Of a DNA stretch of 64,000 nt, positions 35,877-45,910 are shown in pieces. How positions within the stretch are numbered: position 1 is the first letter of the stretch; the number at the start of each line of letters is the position of its first letter. The notes under the pieces were generated by a model. It was not told the origin of the DNA. It saw only the letters and a program-made list of their open reading frames with translations, and made no database searches. This DNA is from Dyadobacter sp. Leaf189 (GTDB taxonomy: Bacteria; Bacteroidota; Bacteroidia; Cytophagales; Spirosomataceae), in the NCBI RefSeq assembly GCF_001424405.1, contig NZ_LMPS01000001.1:67263-131262 (forward strand), given 5' to 3'. Both the position numbers and the translations under genes were made by a program.

Positions 35877-37379
35877 TTAATCCTCCATCCAGCCAAAGGA
35901 CTTCGTCACCGCCTTTTTCCAACCTGAATGGTACTTCTCCCGGGTAGCTGCATCCATATCGGGGTTCCAGGTGTGTGCGATTGCCCAGTTCTTTTTAAGC
36001 TCTTCGGTGTTTTGCCAGTAGCCAACAGCCAGTCCGGCTGCATAAGCTGCGCCTAACGCGGTAGTTTCGGCAACTGCAGGGGCTACAACCTGGGTATTCA
36101 GGATGTCAGACTGGAACTGCATCAGGAGCTGGTTTGCCACCATTCCGCCATCTACGCGTAAAGACGCGAGCTCAATGCCTGAATCCTGCTCCATTGCGCG
36201 CACCACGTCGACAGTCTGGTAGGCAGTTGCTTCCAGAACAGCTCTTGCAATGTGTCCTTTGTTCACATACCTGGTTAATCCTGCAATTACGCCCCGCGCG
36301 TCGTTTCGCCAGTAGGGTGCATACAAACCGGAGAATGCAGGCACAAAGTATGCACCTCCATTGTCAGCTACCGTGCTTGCGAGCTTTTCAATGTCACTGC
36401 TGTTCTGAATCAGCCCCAGGTTATCACGTACCCATTGCACTAGCGCGCCGGTTACCGCCACGCTGCCTTCCAATGCATATTGAACTGGTTGGTCGCCAAA
36501 TTGATAGGATACTGTAGTCAGCAGCCCGTGCTCGGAGGTTTTTAATTCGCTGCCTGTGTTCATGACCAAAAAGCAGCCGGTTCCGTATGTATTTTTCGCC
36601 ATTCCCGGTTCAAAGCAGGTTTGCCCCACCAGCGCTGCATGCTGATCACCCAGATCGCCGGCTACGGGGACGCCCGGAAGAATTTCGTTAGTCACGTGTC
36701 CGTAGACTTCGCTGCTGCTTTTGATTTGGGGGAGCATTTTTCCGGGGATGTTGTATGCTGCGAGCATATTATCGTCCCACTGCAAAGTACGCAGGTTCAT
36801 CAACTGGGTGCGGCTCGCATTTGAAACGTCGGTCACGTGAATGCCGCCCTGGGTAGAGCCTGTCAAATGCCAGATCAGGAAGGTATCTATGTTTCCGAAC
36901 AGCGCCTCGCCTTTTTCTGCATCTTCGCGCAGCCCTTCCACATTGTCGAGCAGCCATTTTAACTTCAATCCGCTGAAATAAGTCGAGACTGGCAAGCCGG
37001 TAATATCCCTGAACTGATTGAGCCCACCTTCTCTTTCGTATTTGGCGACAAGCTCGGTTGTTCTGGTATCCTGCCAAACCAGTGCATTATAGTAAGGTTT
37101 GCCGGTTCTTTTGTTCCAGACAACCGTCGTTTCGCGCTGATTGGTTATGCCGATCGCCGCGATATCCGCAGCCGTGGCCGACGCATTGATCCGTGCGATT
37201 GCAATCACTTCCAAAGTATTCTTCCAGATCTCGACCGGGTTGTGCTCCACCCAGCCCGGCTGCGGGTAAATCTGCTCGTGTTCTTTTTGACCAACTGAAA
37301 CGATATTTCCACTGTGGTTAAAAAGAATGCAGCGTGTGCTGGTAGTTCCCTGGTCAATTGCGGCGATATATTTGGACAT
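35877..37379 (-). CDS. glpK: Glycerol kinase
   Basis: FGGY-family kinase making glycerol 3-phosphate. The 500-residue length and motifs match: [16 protein letters not shown] (~8-23), [30 protein letters not shown] (~76-105), [13 protein letters not shown] (~264) and [23 protein letters not shown] (~342-364). The glpF permease and glpD dehydrogenase are not in the window; a glycerophosphodiesterase gene lies ~7 kb away. The 132-bp gap downstream has a 7-bp inverted repeat at 35824-35859 but no T tract. Confidence 0.95.
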   Translation of the reverse strand: MSKYIAAIDQGTTSTRCILFNHSGNIVSVGQKEHEQIYPQPGWVEHNPVEIWKNTLEVIAIARINASATAADIAAIGITNQRETTVVWNKRTGKPYYNALVWQDTRTTELVAKYEREGGLNQFRDITGLPVSTYFSGLKLKWLLDNVEGLREDAEKGEALFGNIDTFLIWHLTGSTQGGIHVTDVSNASRTQLMNLRTLQWDDNMLAAYNIPGKMLPQIKSSSEVYGHVTNEILPGVPVAGDLGDQHAALVGQTCFEPGMAKNTYGTGCFLVMNTGSELKTSEHGLLTTVSYQFGDQPVQYALEGSVAVTGALVQWVRDNLGLIQNSSDIEKLASTVADNGGAYFVPAFSGLYAPYWRNDARGVIAGLTRYVNKGHIARAVLEATAYQTVDVVRAMEQDSGIELASLRVDGGMVANQLLMQFQSDILNTQVVAPAVAETTALGAAYAAGLAVGYWQNTEELKKNWAIAHTWNPDMDAATREKYHSGWKKAVTKSFGWMED

Positions 37380-37463
37380 AATGGTATTTTAGATTGGCTT
37401 AGTTTGAAGTAAAGTCAGTAAGTAGTGAAACTTAACTGATCGGGACAAAACAGAATCTAATTT

Positions 37464-37471
37464 TATATTTG
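37464..37471 (+). promoter_or_regulatory. Candidate -7 box for pbpC
   Basis: TATATTTG matches TAnnTTTG exactly, 30 bp before the pbpC ATG, in the divergent glpK/pbpC gap. No TTTG element is found at the expected upstream distance, so support is partial. Confidence 0.35.
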
Positions 37472-37501
37472 TCATAGAACCTTCTTTACACACCTGATAA
37501 C

Positions 37502-39799
37502 ATGAAAAAAGCAACTGCGCGGAAGGCATTTTGGGTGATTTTGTCCGTCTTGCTGCTGCTCCTGCTCCTTGATTTTGCATTTCCCTTCAAACCTCAAATC
37601 AGCTACGCCACTCAGGTTACCGACAGGAACGGGAAAGTAATTCATGCTTTTTTGAGTGATGATGAAAAATGGCGGCTGTATACCGCATTGCCGGAGATTA
37701 CGCCATTACTTAGCAAAACGCTGATTTATAAGGAAGACCAGTATTTCTATTATCATTTTGGGGTCAATCCGTTTGCAGTGGCGCGGGCTGCTTTCAGAAA
37801 TATATTTACGGGTAAAAGAACTTCCGGCGCATCTACGATCAGTATGCAGGTAGTCAGGCTCGTGCAGCCCCGGAAACGTACTTATTTTAACAAAATCATC
37901 GAAATGATGCGGGCAATGCAGCTGGAACTGCATTACTCCAAAGAAGAAATCCTACAATTATACGTCACCCTGATTCCCTATGGCGGGAATATTGAGGGGA
38001 TCAAATCAGCAGCACTGTTGTATTTTGGTAAATCGCCGCAGTTGCTGAGCCTTGCAGAAATCACCGCGCTGACTATCGTCCCGAACCGACCGTCCAGCTT
38101 ACGTCCCGGGACCAAAAATGACGCATTGCAGCTGGCCAGGAATAGCTGGCTGCTCAGATTTGAAGAAGAAGGTTTATTTGAAAAAGAGCTCATTGAAGAT
38201 GCTTTGCAGGAGCCTTTGCAGATAAAGAGGCTGCACGCACCACGTCACGCGCCGCATTTGTCACTCCGGCTTAAAAAGCAGTTTTCCGGTCAGCCGATTA
38301 TTGCCACTACCATCAATTTCCAGTCTCAAAAACAGATCGAGGAGCAGGTTTATAATTTTATCAACCGTCGCAAGCTGATGAATATTCACAATGCGGCAGT
38401 GCTCGTCGTGAATAATGAGACAATGGAGGTAGAAGCTTATATAGGTTCGGCGAACTTCCATAACCCTTTCGACGGCGGGCAGGTCGACGGAATCAGGGCT
38501 GTGCGCTCGCCTGGCAGTACTTTGAAGCCACTCCTGTATGCTACTGCATTTGATAAAGGAATAATTACTCCCAAAAGTGTACTCAATGACGTTCCGGGGA
38601 ATTTTAGCGGATATGAGCCCGAGAACTTTGATCAGCGCTTTAATGGCCCGGTTACCACTGAATTTGCACTGGCCAATTCACTGAATATCCCGGCAGTCCG
38701 CATTTTAAAGGAAATCAGTACGCCTGCATTGATCGGGAAGCTCAGAAAAGCAGGTTTCAAAACAGTAGACAGGCAAGCCAAAGAACTGGGATTATCGCTG
38801 ATCCTCGGCGGCTGCGGTGTGACACTGGAAGAACTCACGCATCTTTTTGCTGCATTCGCCAACAAAGGCGAACTCCGGCCGCTCCGGTATGTAAAGCAGT
38901 CCGGTCAGGCGATAGGGGAGAACATTGTATCTGCGGAGGCTGCATTTCTGGTAACAGGCATTTTGACCAAAATCACCCGCCCTGACCTGCCTACCAACTT
39001 TGACAATACTTACCATTTGCCGAAAATTGCCTGGAAAACGGGTACTTCTTACGGGAAACGCGACGCCTGGAGCGTCGGCTACAATAAGAGGTACACGGTG
39101 GGAGTTTGGGTCGGCAACTTTTCGGGTGAGGGGGTACCGGAACTGAGCGGCGCAGATACAGCAACGCCGCTGCTGTTTTCCATATTTAATGCATTGGACT
39201 ACAACTCACCCCGGGGTTGGTACCAATCTCCGGCGGATATCTCTACCAGGCTCGTCTGCCCCGCCACAGGCGACATTCCTTCGGAATTCTGTACGCATTC
39301 AGTGCCAGGCGAATATATAGTAGGTGTGTCTGATTTTCGGAAATGCCAGCATTTGCGCTGGGTTTTTACTGATCCTGCGGGCAAAATTTCTTATTGTACC
39401 TACTGTTTACCGCCGACCGGATTCGAAAGAAAAGCCTATCCCAACCTCGCGCCTGAGCTGATCGCATTCAACGAAGTCCAGAAAATCCCTTACGAAAAAA
39501 TCCCACCGCATAACCCCGATTGTGAGCGGGTTTTTTATGATGGCGCACCATTGATTGTGAGTCCCAATGAGGGAAGTGAATATTACATTCGGAAAGATGA
39601 GCCGCAGCAGTTGCAGCTGGCTTGTCAGGCAGCGAATGATGTGGAGGAAGTTTTCTGGTATATCAATGATAAAATTACCCGGAAGACAAAGCCTCACGAG
39701 CCTGTTTTCATCAACCCGCCGGCAGGCAGGGTGAAAATCTCCTGCAGCGACGATAAGGGAAGAAATTCCGATGTCTGGATCACAGTCAAGCGAATGTAG
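37502..39799 (+). CDS. pbpC: Penicillin-binding protein 1C
   Basis: Bifunctional class A PBP: glycan polymerase and transpeptidase anchored by an N-terminal helix (FWVILSVLLLLLLLDFAF, ~10-27). Glycosyltransferase GT51 signature EDQYFYYHFGVNPFAVARAA (~78-97, with catalytic Glu) and GASTISMQVVR (~113-123); transpeptidase SPGSTLKP (SxxK, ~338-345), SLN (~396-398) and KTGTSYGKRDA (KTG, ~512-522). A C-terminal BiPBP-type domain (~690-765) is present, marking the 1C type. 765 residues, all active-site motifs intact. Confidence 0.93.
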   Translation: MKKATARKAFWVILSVLLLLLLLDFAFPFKPQISYATQVTDRNGKVIHAFLSDDEKWRLYTALPEITPLLSKTLIYKEDQYFYYHFGVNPFAVARAAFRNIFTGKRTSGASTISMQVVRLVQPRKRTYFNKIIEMMRAMQLELHYSKEEILQLYVTLIPYGGNIEGIKSAALLYFGKSPQLLSLAEITALTIVPNRPSSLRPGTKNDALQLARNSWLLRFEEEGLFEKELIEDALQEPLQIKRLHAPRHAPHLSLRLKKQFSGQPIIATTINFQSQKQIEEQVYNFINRRKLMNIHNAAVLVVNNETMEVEAYIGSANFHNPFDGGQVDGIRAVRSPGSTLKPLLYATAFDKGIITPKSVLNDVPGNFSGYEPENFDQRFNGPVTTEFALANSLNIPAVRILKEISTPALIGKLRKAGFKTVDRQAKELGLSLILGGCGVTLEELTHLFAAFANKGELRPLRYVKQSGQAIGENIVSAEAAFLVTGILTKITRPDLPTNFDNTYHLPKIAWKTGTSYGKRDAWSVGYNKRYTVGVWVGNFSGEGVPELSGADTATPLLFSIFNALDYNSPRGWYQSPADISTRLVCPATGDIPSEFCTHSVPGEYIVGVSDFRKCQHLRWVFTDPAGKISYCTYCLPPTGFERKAYPNLAPELIAFNEVQKIPYEKIPPHNPDCERVFYDGAPLIVSPNEGSEYYIRKDEPQQLQLACQAANDVEEVFWYINDKITRKTKPHEPVFINPPAGRVKISCSDDKGRNSDVWITVKRM

Positions 39800-39887
39800 C
39801 GGGGCGGAGTTGTTTGGGGGTAGGGGTGTTTTTGGACATTTATTGTCATTGACAACCACTGACCCTTAATGACCAAAAGGCAACTCC

Positions 39888-40919
39888 TCAAAGTGCCTCT
39901 CCCGCCGCTTCCTGGTAGAGAACCTGCACCAATGTTTGTCCCACAGCTTTCAGTGTTTTTGGATCAATATTCTCCATGTCATCGTGGGCTGTGTGCCAGT
40001 CCGGGAAGAATGTGAGCAGCGTGGAATTGCGGTTGGTGTGGATGATGTCGATCATCGGAATGCGGGCAATATTGTTTACCGGCACGTGGTCGTCTGTCAC
40101 AGTTGATCCGCGTTCGTCTATAAAGTAGTTATTATAGCCGAGGCGGCTGGCCGTGGTCCAAACCTGCCTTACAACATCTTCTGCAAATTGCAGGGAATAA
40201 CCTTCTTTGGAGAAAGTAGCTCCCTTGGCGCCTACCATATCCAGCAATATGCCAAAATAAGCGGTGTAGTTAGGTACGTGCTTGTTGGTAGCCCAATGTT
40301 TGGAACCCAGACAAAAGCCGCTGTATTCCATATCAGTCTGTGTTTCGGTACTACCCCAGTCTTCGGCATCGAAAAAGATGATATCTACACCAATATCCGG
40401 CTTGCTTGGCTGTGCTGCAAGCAATCGTGCGATTTCGAGCAATACACCCACGCCGCTTGCGCCATCATTTGCTGCCAGTACAGGTTTGTTTTTGACCAGC
40501 GAATCCTGGTCAGAGAATGGGCGTGAATCCCAGTGGGAAGTAAGCAAAATGCGTTTGGAAGCAGTCGGATTGAAACTCCCGATGATATTGCGTGCATTCA
40601 GTTTGGTACCGTCGAAAGTAGTGGCTGTGAATGGTTGCTCAGTTACCTGCAATCCGTATTTTTTCAGAGTAGCTACGAGGTAATCGCCGCATTGCTGGTG
40701 GGGTTTGGAATTGGGTACCCGCGCACCGAAGTCAACCTGCTTCTGGACAAATGCATAGGCAGAATCAGCACTAAATGCCGGACTGGCGACCAGCTTGGGA
40801 GCAGCGGCTTCACTGGTTTGGTCGGAGCTGGTGTTGCTCTTACAGCCTGCTATTAAAATTGAAAAGCAAAAAAAATAGCTGAATGGTTTAAGAAACAGCT
40901 TCTTAGAAAGAAATAGCAT
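39888..40919 (-). CDS. M28-family lipoprotein peptidase / glutaminyl-peptide cyclotransferase-like
   Basis: Predicted lipoprotein: with the start at ATG 40919 the N-terminus ends its hydrophobic run at LIAGC (~22-26), a lipobox; the frame is open 13 residues further but would enlarge the overlap with the DUF192 gene. The zinc peptidase core has TSHWDSRPFSD (~129), NDGASGVGVLLEIA (~150-163), DIIFFDAEDWG (~178-188) and TDDHVP (~276). The closeness of sequence to glutaminyl cyclases leaves open peptidase or N-terminal pyroglutamate formation. Overlaps DUF192 by 17 bp. Confidence 0.8.
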   Translation of the reverse strand: MLFLSKKLFLKPFSYFFCFSILIAGCKSNTSSDQTSEAAAPKLVASPAFSADSAYAFVQKQVDFGARVPNSKPHQQCGDYLVATLKKYGLQVTEQPFTATTFDGTKLNARNIIGSFNPTASKRILLTSHWDSRPFSDQDSLVKNKPVLAANDGASGVGVLLEIARLLAAQPSKPDIGVDIIFFDAEDWGSTETQTDMEYSGFCLGSKHWATNKHVPNYTAYFGILLDMVGAKGATFSKEGYSLQFAEDVVRQVWTTASRLGYNNYFIDERGSTVTDDHVPVNNIARIPMIDIIHTNRNSTLLTFFPDWHTAHDDMENIDPKTLKAVGQTLVQVLYQEAAGEAL

Positions 40920-41421
40920 CTCCGGTTTTGATATTGTTGCGTTCACTGAAACCTGCATTTACCTCAACTACATACTGGGCGTTGCCGAGAGAAGGGATAC
41001 CTTCATCGGAGTAGGGTTTGGTATTGGCAGCGATAGATATGATTTTTTTATTTTCATCCACATAGATGATATCCAGCGGGATACTGGTGTTGTGCATCCA
41101 AAAGCTCTGCGGCTCCGACTTTTCGAAGATAAACAGCATGCCTACTGAATCGGGGATATAGGGGCGGTACATCAGACCCTTCGCCCGTTCGTTTTCGTTT
41201 TCAGCAATTTCAACATCAATCGTTTTGTACTTCTGTCCATTCTTCCAGAATGTGACTTCGCCTTCTTTCACAAATGTTGGCGCATTGGCTGCCGGTGCTG
41301 AATTTTCTGTCTCGACCTTGCTTTTATTCAGATATGGAGCAAGCAGATAGGCTGCGCCGCCGAGTAAAAATACGCCGAGTAAAATGTATGCAAATATCGA
41401 TTGCCGGTTTCTCATGATCAC
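40903..41421 (-). CDS. DUF192 family exported protein
   Basis: A 172-residue protein with an N-terminal membrane segment (FAYILLGVFLLGGAAYLL, ~9-26). The DUF192 domain fills ~55-172: VEIAENENERAKGLMYRP, GMLFIFEKSEPQSFWMHNTSIPLDIIYVD and a terminal GDAISF strand. The biochemical role of the family is unknown. Its ATG overlaps the cysS stop by 4 bp and its end overlaps the M28 gene by 17 bp, so cysS-DUF192-M28 is a compact unit. Confidence 0.87.
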   Translation of the reverse strand: MIMRNRQSIFAYILLGVFLLGGAAYLLAPYLNKSKVETENSAPAANAPTFVKEGEVTFWKNGQKYKTIDVEIAENENERAKGLMYRPYIPDSVGMLFIFEKSEPQSFWMHNTSIPLDIIYVDENKKIISIAANTKPYSDEGIPSLGNAQYVVEVNAGFSERNNIKTGDAISF

Positions 41422-42920
41422 TCCTCGTAAGCCCAGTCAACCCTGACTTTGGTGTCGCGGATAACAAGCCCCTGATTTTTGAAATAAGAACGGATTTCGT
41501 CAACCTTTTCGTAGTTCTGCAGCATTTTAAATTCCCGGTATAATTTCAGCATTCCGTCCAGGATCGCGTATCCTTCGGCGAGCTCTTCTTTCAAGCCCAA
41601 AACATCTTCAAAAAACCGGACAAAATGATCTTTAAGATTATTAAATGCTTCCTTACCAATCGCAGCCGGCTTCAACTGCCCCATATTGAGCATGTTAATG
41701 TATTTAAGCAGATTGAAAAGGTTGGCAAATGCAACTGCGGTATTCAGGTCGTCGTTCATAGCCGCGTAAAAACCGTCGATTGCTTTTTGAATATCGGCCT
41801 TCTTGTTCTCGTCGATAGCAACCCCTTCTTCGTGCGAGTAAGTCAGCAACTTGGCATTGCGCAGCCCGTTTGCAAGTCTTTTGTAGCCTTTTTGGGCAGC
41901 TTTCAAAGCTTCATTTGAAAAGTCGAGCGTGCTCCTGTACTGGCTTTGGAGCATGAAAAAGCGCACGGTCATGGGACTGTAAGCCTGATCGAGCAACGCG
42001 TGGCTTCCGGAGAAAAGCTCCGACGGCAGGAAAGAGTTATTAAGCGACTTGGACATTTTTTGTCCGTTTACTGTCAACATATTCGTATGCATCCAGTAAC
42101 GAACCGGCTCTTCACCTGTCAGCGATTTCCCTTGCGCGATCTCGCATTCGTGGTGCGGGAATTTCAGGTCCATTCCACCGCCGTGAATATCGAACTGCTT
42201 GCCTAAGTACTTCTTGCTCATGCAGGTACATTCAAGGTGCCAGCCGGGAAAGCCCATTCCCCAGGGTGAATCCCATTGCATAATATGTTCTGGGCTCGCC
42301 TTTTTCCATAGTGCAAAATCGAGCGGATTGCGTTTTTCAGCTTGTCCGTCGAGCTCGCGGGTTTCATTCAAAAGATCTTCTATAATGCGGCCGGAGAGCT
42401 TACCATATTCATTTCCGCCGGCCTGGTATTTATTGATATCAAAATAAACGGATCCATTGGATTCGTAAGCCGCTCCTTTTTCGATTAGCGACTGTACTGC
42501 TTCAATCTGTTCGATCAAATGGCCGGTTGCCGTAGGTTCAATGCTCGGTGGTAAAAGATTGAAAATGGCGGAAACATCGTGAAAATCATTGGTATACCGC
42601 TGCACGATCTCCATCGGTTCAAGCTTCTGCAGTTTTGCCATCTTCCCGATTTTATCCTCCCCCTCATCACCGTCGCCTACCAGGTGGCCCACGTCGGTAA
42701 TGTTCCGCACGTATCGCACTTTATAGCCAATGTGGGTCAGATAGCGGTAAAGGATATCAAAAGACAGGAAGGTGCGGATGTTGCCTAAATGCACATTATT
42801 GTAAACCGTCGGACCGCAGACGTACATACCAACATACGGAGGAGCAATCGGTACGAACACGTCTTTTTTTCGTGTAAGCGTATTAAATAATCTAAGCGGC
42901 TGGAAAGTTTGTGCGGTCAT
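41418..42920 (-). CDS. cysS: Cysteinyl-tRNA synthetase
   Basis: Class I aminoacyl-tRNA synthetase of 500 residues. CGPTVYNNVHLGNIRTF (~34-50) contains the zinc Cys and the HIGH motif (HLGN), LECTCMSKKYLGKQFDIHGGGMDLKFPHHECEIAQ (~228-262) the other zinc ligands, and KMSKSLNN (~288-295) the KMSKS loop. All catalytic sites intact. First gene of a unit with DUF192 and M28 genes. The start MTAQTFQPLRLFNTLT fits the family. Confidence 0.95.
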   Translation of the reverse strand: MTAQTFQPLRLFNTLTRKKDVFVPIAPPYVGMYVCGPTVYNNVHLGNIRTFLSFDILYRYLTHIGYKVRYVRNITDVGHLVGDGDEGEDKIGKMAKLQKLEPMEIVQRYTNDFHDVSAIFNLLPPSIEPTATGHLIEQIEAVQSLIEKGAAYESNGSVYFDINKYQAGGNEYGKLSGRIIEDLLNETRELDGQAEKRNPLDFALWKKASPEHIMQWDSPWGMGFPGWHLECTCMSKKYLGKQFDIHGGGMDLKFPHHECEIAQGKSLTGEEPVRYWMHTNMLTVNGQKMSKSLNNSFLPSELFSGSHALLDQAYSPMTVRFFMLQSQYRSTLDFSNEALKAAQKGYKRLANGLRNAKLLTYSHEEGVAIDENKKADIQKAIDGFYAAMNDDLNTAVAFANLFNLLKYINMLNMGQLKPAAIGKEAFNNLKDHFVRFFEDVLGLKEELAEGYAILDGMLKLYREFKMLQNYEKVDEIRSYFKNQGLVIRDTKVRVDWAYEE

Positions 42921-42947
42921 TTATCCGGTACTTACTGAAAACTATTC

Positions 42948-43337
42948 TTAACTAAGTTGTTTCTTATCAAGGCGGGTTTCGACCCACCTGATGATTTTTT
43001 CTGCTTCCTGCAAACCAACAGACGCAAGCTTTGCGCTTTTGCTGCCTTGGTATCCCATATCAATATGCAGGATTTGATATGCAGTGGTAAAGGCTGCAAG
43101 AAGACTTTTGTCAACCCGGCTGAGTTCATACTGGTACCATTCGACACTCTTGGGCGTTTTCCTGTTTTTCTTGCCAAGAAGCTCATTCAGTACCAGCAAT
43201 ATGCCGGTGTAAGCAGTGTGTCCGGCTATCTTGACATACTTTTTGTCCTTGTAAAGCCCGTCTTCTTTTTTAGCATTGTTACTCAGGAAATCCTTCGCAT
43301 TATCAATATGCCTGCGTGCTTCTGAAACTGCTTCCAT
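42948..43337 (-). CDS. DUF5618 family protein
   Basis: A 129-residue helical cytoplasmic protein with the pattern of DUF5618: AVSEARRHIDNAKDFL near the start, DKKYVKIAGHTAYTGILLVLNELL (~32-55), and LAAFTTAYQILHIDMGY (~79-95). No function is known; the all-helical form resembles HEPN-like small domains, a possibility only. It is upstream of cysS by 27 bp on the same strand but cysS may have its own start of transcription. Confidence 0.7.
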   Translation of the reverse strand: MEAVSEARRHIDNAKDFLSNNAKKEDGLYKDKKYVKIAGHTAYTGILLVLNELLGKKNRKTPKSVEWYQYELSRVDKSLLAAFTTAYQILHIDMGYQGSKSAKLASVGLQEAEKIIRWVETRLDKKQLS

Positions 43338-43532
43338 TGTTAAGTATGTGTTTATAGTGGAGAGATAAAATGCTAATCAACAAAAATAGCAAATAACAGA
43401 TGATAGACGTGCTGGTACCCGAATATTGGAATTTGCAAAACATGCTATTCAGCTGATTTAATTATCTTCGCAACGTTTTCTTGAATTGAATCCCAGTTTG
43501 AAACTTACTTAAAATCAACACAGTACTTATTT

Positions 43533-44450
43533 ATGAGCTTACTTACCGTAGGATCTGTTGCATTTGATGCGCTTGAAACACCGTTTGGAAAAACAGATAA
43601 AATTATCGGAGGCGCTGCCACTTACATTACACTATCCGCATCTTATTTCACAAAGGATAACAACCTGGTAGCAGTTGTCGGCGGCGATTTTCCAGCAGAA
43701 ATGATCAGCCTTTTGCAGGATCACGGCATTAATACAGAAGGACTTGAAATCGTTCAGGACGGAAAAACATTCTTCTGGTCGGGTAAGTATCATGAAGACA
43801 TGAACACGCGCGACACGCTGATCACCGAACTGAATGTAATGGAGCACTTCGATCCCATCATTCCCGAATCCTACCAGGGTACCGAGTTTTTGATGTTAGG
43901 TAATACAGTACCTGCGACGCAGCGGCTCGTTATTGAAAGAATGTCGAAACGTCCCAAGCTGATCATGCTCGATACCATGAACCTTTGGATGAATATCGCG
44001 CTGGATGATTTGAAAGAAACTTTGAAGCTGGTAGACCTGGTGACAATAAATGATGAAGAGGCGCGCCAGCTTTCAGGAGAATACTCGCTGCGTAAAGCGG
44101 CAAAGAAAATCATGGAAATGGGTCCAAAAACCCTGATCATCAAAAAAGGAGAGCACGGCGCATTGTTGTTTCAGGACGATCGCATTTTCTTCGCACCGGC
44201 TTTGCCTCTGGAAGAAGTATTCGATCCAACCGGAGCCGGAGATACCTTTGCCGGCGGATTCATCGGTTACCTCGCCAGCACAAATGATATTTCCTTTGAA
44301 AACATGAAGCGCGGCATTATCTACGGTTCAGCAATGGCATCATTTTGTGTCGAAAAATTTGGTACTGAGCGACTTGTGAACCTTTCACGCGCGGAAATTA
44401 ATGCACGGGTTCAGGAATTTGTGAACCTGAGCAGCTTCGAGATACAATAA
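43533..44450 (+). CDS. PfkB-family carbohydrate kinase
   Basis: A 305-residue ribokinase-superfamily enzyme. The N-terminal GGAATYITLSASYF (~26-39) and the C-terminal DPTGAGDTFAGGFIGYL (~232-248, anion hole and catalytic Asp) are clear. The substrate (sugar or nucleoside) cannot be told; the sequence is of the 'sugar kinase' type seen in many Bacteroidota without named substrate. Followed by a hairpin at 44471-44518 and then a glycerophosphodiesterase gene. Confidence 0.85.
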   Translation: MSLLTVGSVAFDALETPFGKTDKIIGGAATYITLSASYFTKDNNLVAVVGGDFPAEMISLLQDHGINTEGLEIVQDGKTFFWSGKYHEDMNTRDTLITELNVMEHFDPIIPESYQGTEFLMLGNTVPATQRLVIERMSKRPKLIMLDTMNLWMNIALDDLKETLKLVDLVTINDEEARQLSGEYSLRKAAKKIMEMGPKTLIIKKGEHGALLFQDDRIFFAPALPLEEVFDPTGAGDTFAGGFIGYLASTNDISFENMKRGIIYGSAMASFCVEKFGTERLVNLSRAEINARVQEFVNLSSFEIQ

Positions 44451-44470
44451 GTATTTAGTTTAAAGTTTAT

Positions 44471-44518
44471 GAGTCTATAAGTAAGGATCGATTTCCATGC
44501 TTGTAGACTCTTATTTTT
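44471..44518 (+). terminator. Terminator-like hairpin between the PfkB kinase and glycerophosphodiesterase genes
   Basis: Arms GAGTCTATAAGTA and TGCTTGTAGACTC pair over ~13 positions (two G-T pairs), 14-base loop, followed by TTATTTTT. It starts 20 bp after the kinase stop and the T tract ends only 7 bp before the next ATG. Confidence 0.75.
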
Positions 44519-44525
44519 CCAGGTT

Positions 44526-45326
44526 ATGATTGGTAAAAGACTGATAATACTTTTCGCGATTTTAGGAATAACCGCTCGTGCGAATGCACAGCCGGCACAT
44601 TTACCTCAGAGTAAAAACAAGACTGTCGTGATCGCCCATCGCGGTAATCACATGGAGGTACCCGAAAATACAGTTGCCTCTTGTCGCGAGGCTATCGAAT
44701 GCGGCGCCGACTATGTGGAAGTCGATCTGCGGACTACGAAAGATGGAAAGCTGGTATTGCTGCACGATGCGAAAGTAGACAGAACTACAAACGGTAGCGG
44801 CCGCATTGCAGACATGACCTTGGCCGAAGTGCGGAAACTGCAGGTATTTAACCGAAACAAAAAAACGCACCGGATCCCCGAATTCAAAGAGGTACTTGCG
44901 GTCTGCAAAGGGAAAATCAACATTTATCTCGATTTTAAGGATGCCAGCACCGAAGAAACCTGGAAGCAAATCAAGGCTGCGGGTATGGAAAGTCAGGTGG
45001 TTGTGTACCTGAATGACGAGCGACAATACAGGCAATGGAAGGAAGCGGCTCCCACTGTTCCGCTTATGACAAGTTTGCCAAATCACGTTACAAGCAAAGA
45101 TGGACTACTTGGCTTCCTGAAAAAAACCGATGTTCAGGTGCTGGACAATGTGAAAGACCCTGAGCTGGTGAAGGTAGCAAATCAGCATGGCGTGGCGGTG
45201 TGGCTGGACGTACAAAGTCCAAACGAGGGGCCCGCTTCCTGGAAAGAGGCGCTAAGTAAAGGCGTTCAGGGGCTGCAAACAGATACACCTGTCCATTTGA
45301 TGAGCTTTCTGAAAGGGCAGAATTAG
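44526..45326 (+). CDS. Exported glycerophosphodiester phosphodiesterase
   Basis: A 266-residue GDPD with a signal peptide (LIILFAILGITARANA, ~6-21). It hydrolyses glycerophosphodiesters to glycerol 3-phosphate and alcohol. The core HRGNHMEVPENTVASCREAIECGADYVEVDLRTTKDGKLVLLHDAKVDRTTNG (~39-91) holds the catalytic His pair and metal-binding Glu/Asp. The C-terminal LQTDTPVHLM strand is typical. The start codon is 7 bp behind the T tract of a strong hairpin. Convergent with tag. Confidence 0.88.
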   Translation: MIGKRLIILFAILGITARANAQPAHLPQSKNKTVVIAHRGNHMEVPENTVASCREAIECGADYVEVDLRTTKDGKLVLLHDAKVDRTTNGSGRIADMTLAEVRKLQVFNRNKKTHRIPEFKEVLAVCKGKINIYLDFKDASTEETWKQIKAAGMESQVVVYLNDERQYRQWKEAAPTVPLMTSLPNHVTSKDGLLGFLKKTDVQVLDNVKDPELVKVANQHGVAVWLDVQSPNEGPASWKEALSKGVQGLQTDTPVHLMSFLKGQN

Positions 45327-45350
45327 GCGTTTCGCATTGAAAATGTACGA

Positions 45351-45890
45351 TCAGCTCGCCAGCTGGTTAATCTTCTGATAAATGGGACAGTCTGGCGTAT
45401 GCGCGCCAGGCAGATAGCCTGTACTCATAAGAAATTCATTGACGATTTCGCCGCCGGTAAATTTGAATGTTTTTTTGAAAAGCTTGATCCACTGCTCCTT
45501 GGTCAAAGGATGATTGGCTTCAATCCAGCCTTTGAATGAGCCAAAATCTTTCCTGATTTCCAGTATCTTCTGTGCATTCACGATAGCTGCATTAATCTTC
45601 AACCTGTTCCGCACAATTCCGGGATCCTGCATCAGTCTTTCCCTGTCGCTTTCGTTGTAAGCAGCTACTTTTTCTATCGAAAAATGATCGTAAGCTGCCC
45701 GAAAACTGTGTTGTTTTCGGAGCATTAAAGTCCAGCTCAGGCCAGCCTGATTGATTTCGAGCAACAACCTCCCAAAAAGCTCGTCGTCGTCGACAATGGG
45801 GAAACCATAATGGTTATCATGGTATTCTTTATTTAGCAGAAAATCCGGTAGTTCAGAGATGTTATTGTTGACATAAGCGCAATATGACAT
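45351..45890 (-). CDS. tag: DNA-3-methyladenine glycosylase I
   Basis: Base-excision glycosylase of the HhH superfamily removing 3-methyladenine. 179 residues; YHDNHYGFPIVDDDELFGRLLLEINQAGLSWTLMLRKQHSFRAAYDHF (~23-70) and NRLKINAAIVNAQ (~94-106) are diagnostic, and the tail ends with the zinc-snap-like STGYLPGAHTPDCPIY (~155-170). The N-terminal SYCAYVN supplies the first Cys. Last in the minus-strand run from kdsA, 20 bp behind the GyrI-like gene. Confidence 0.9.
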   Translation of the reverse strand: MSYCAYVNNNISELPDFLLNKEYHDNHYGFPIVDDDELFGRLLLEINQAGLSWTLMLRKQHSFRAAYDHFSIEKVAAYNESDRERLMQDPGIVRNRLKINAAIVNAQKILEIRKDFGSFKGWIEANHPLTKEQWIKLFKKTFKFTGGEIVNEFLMSTGYLPGAHTPDCPIYQKINQLAS

Positions 45891-45910
45891 GTGCAGCGGG
45901 TATTTGGTTG

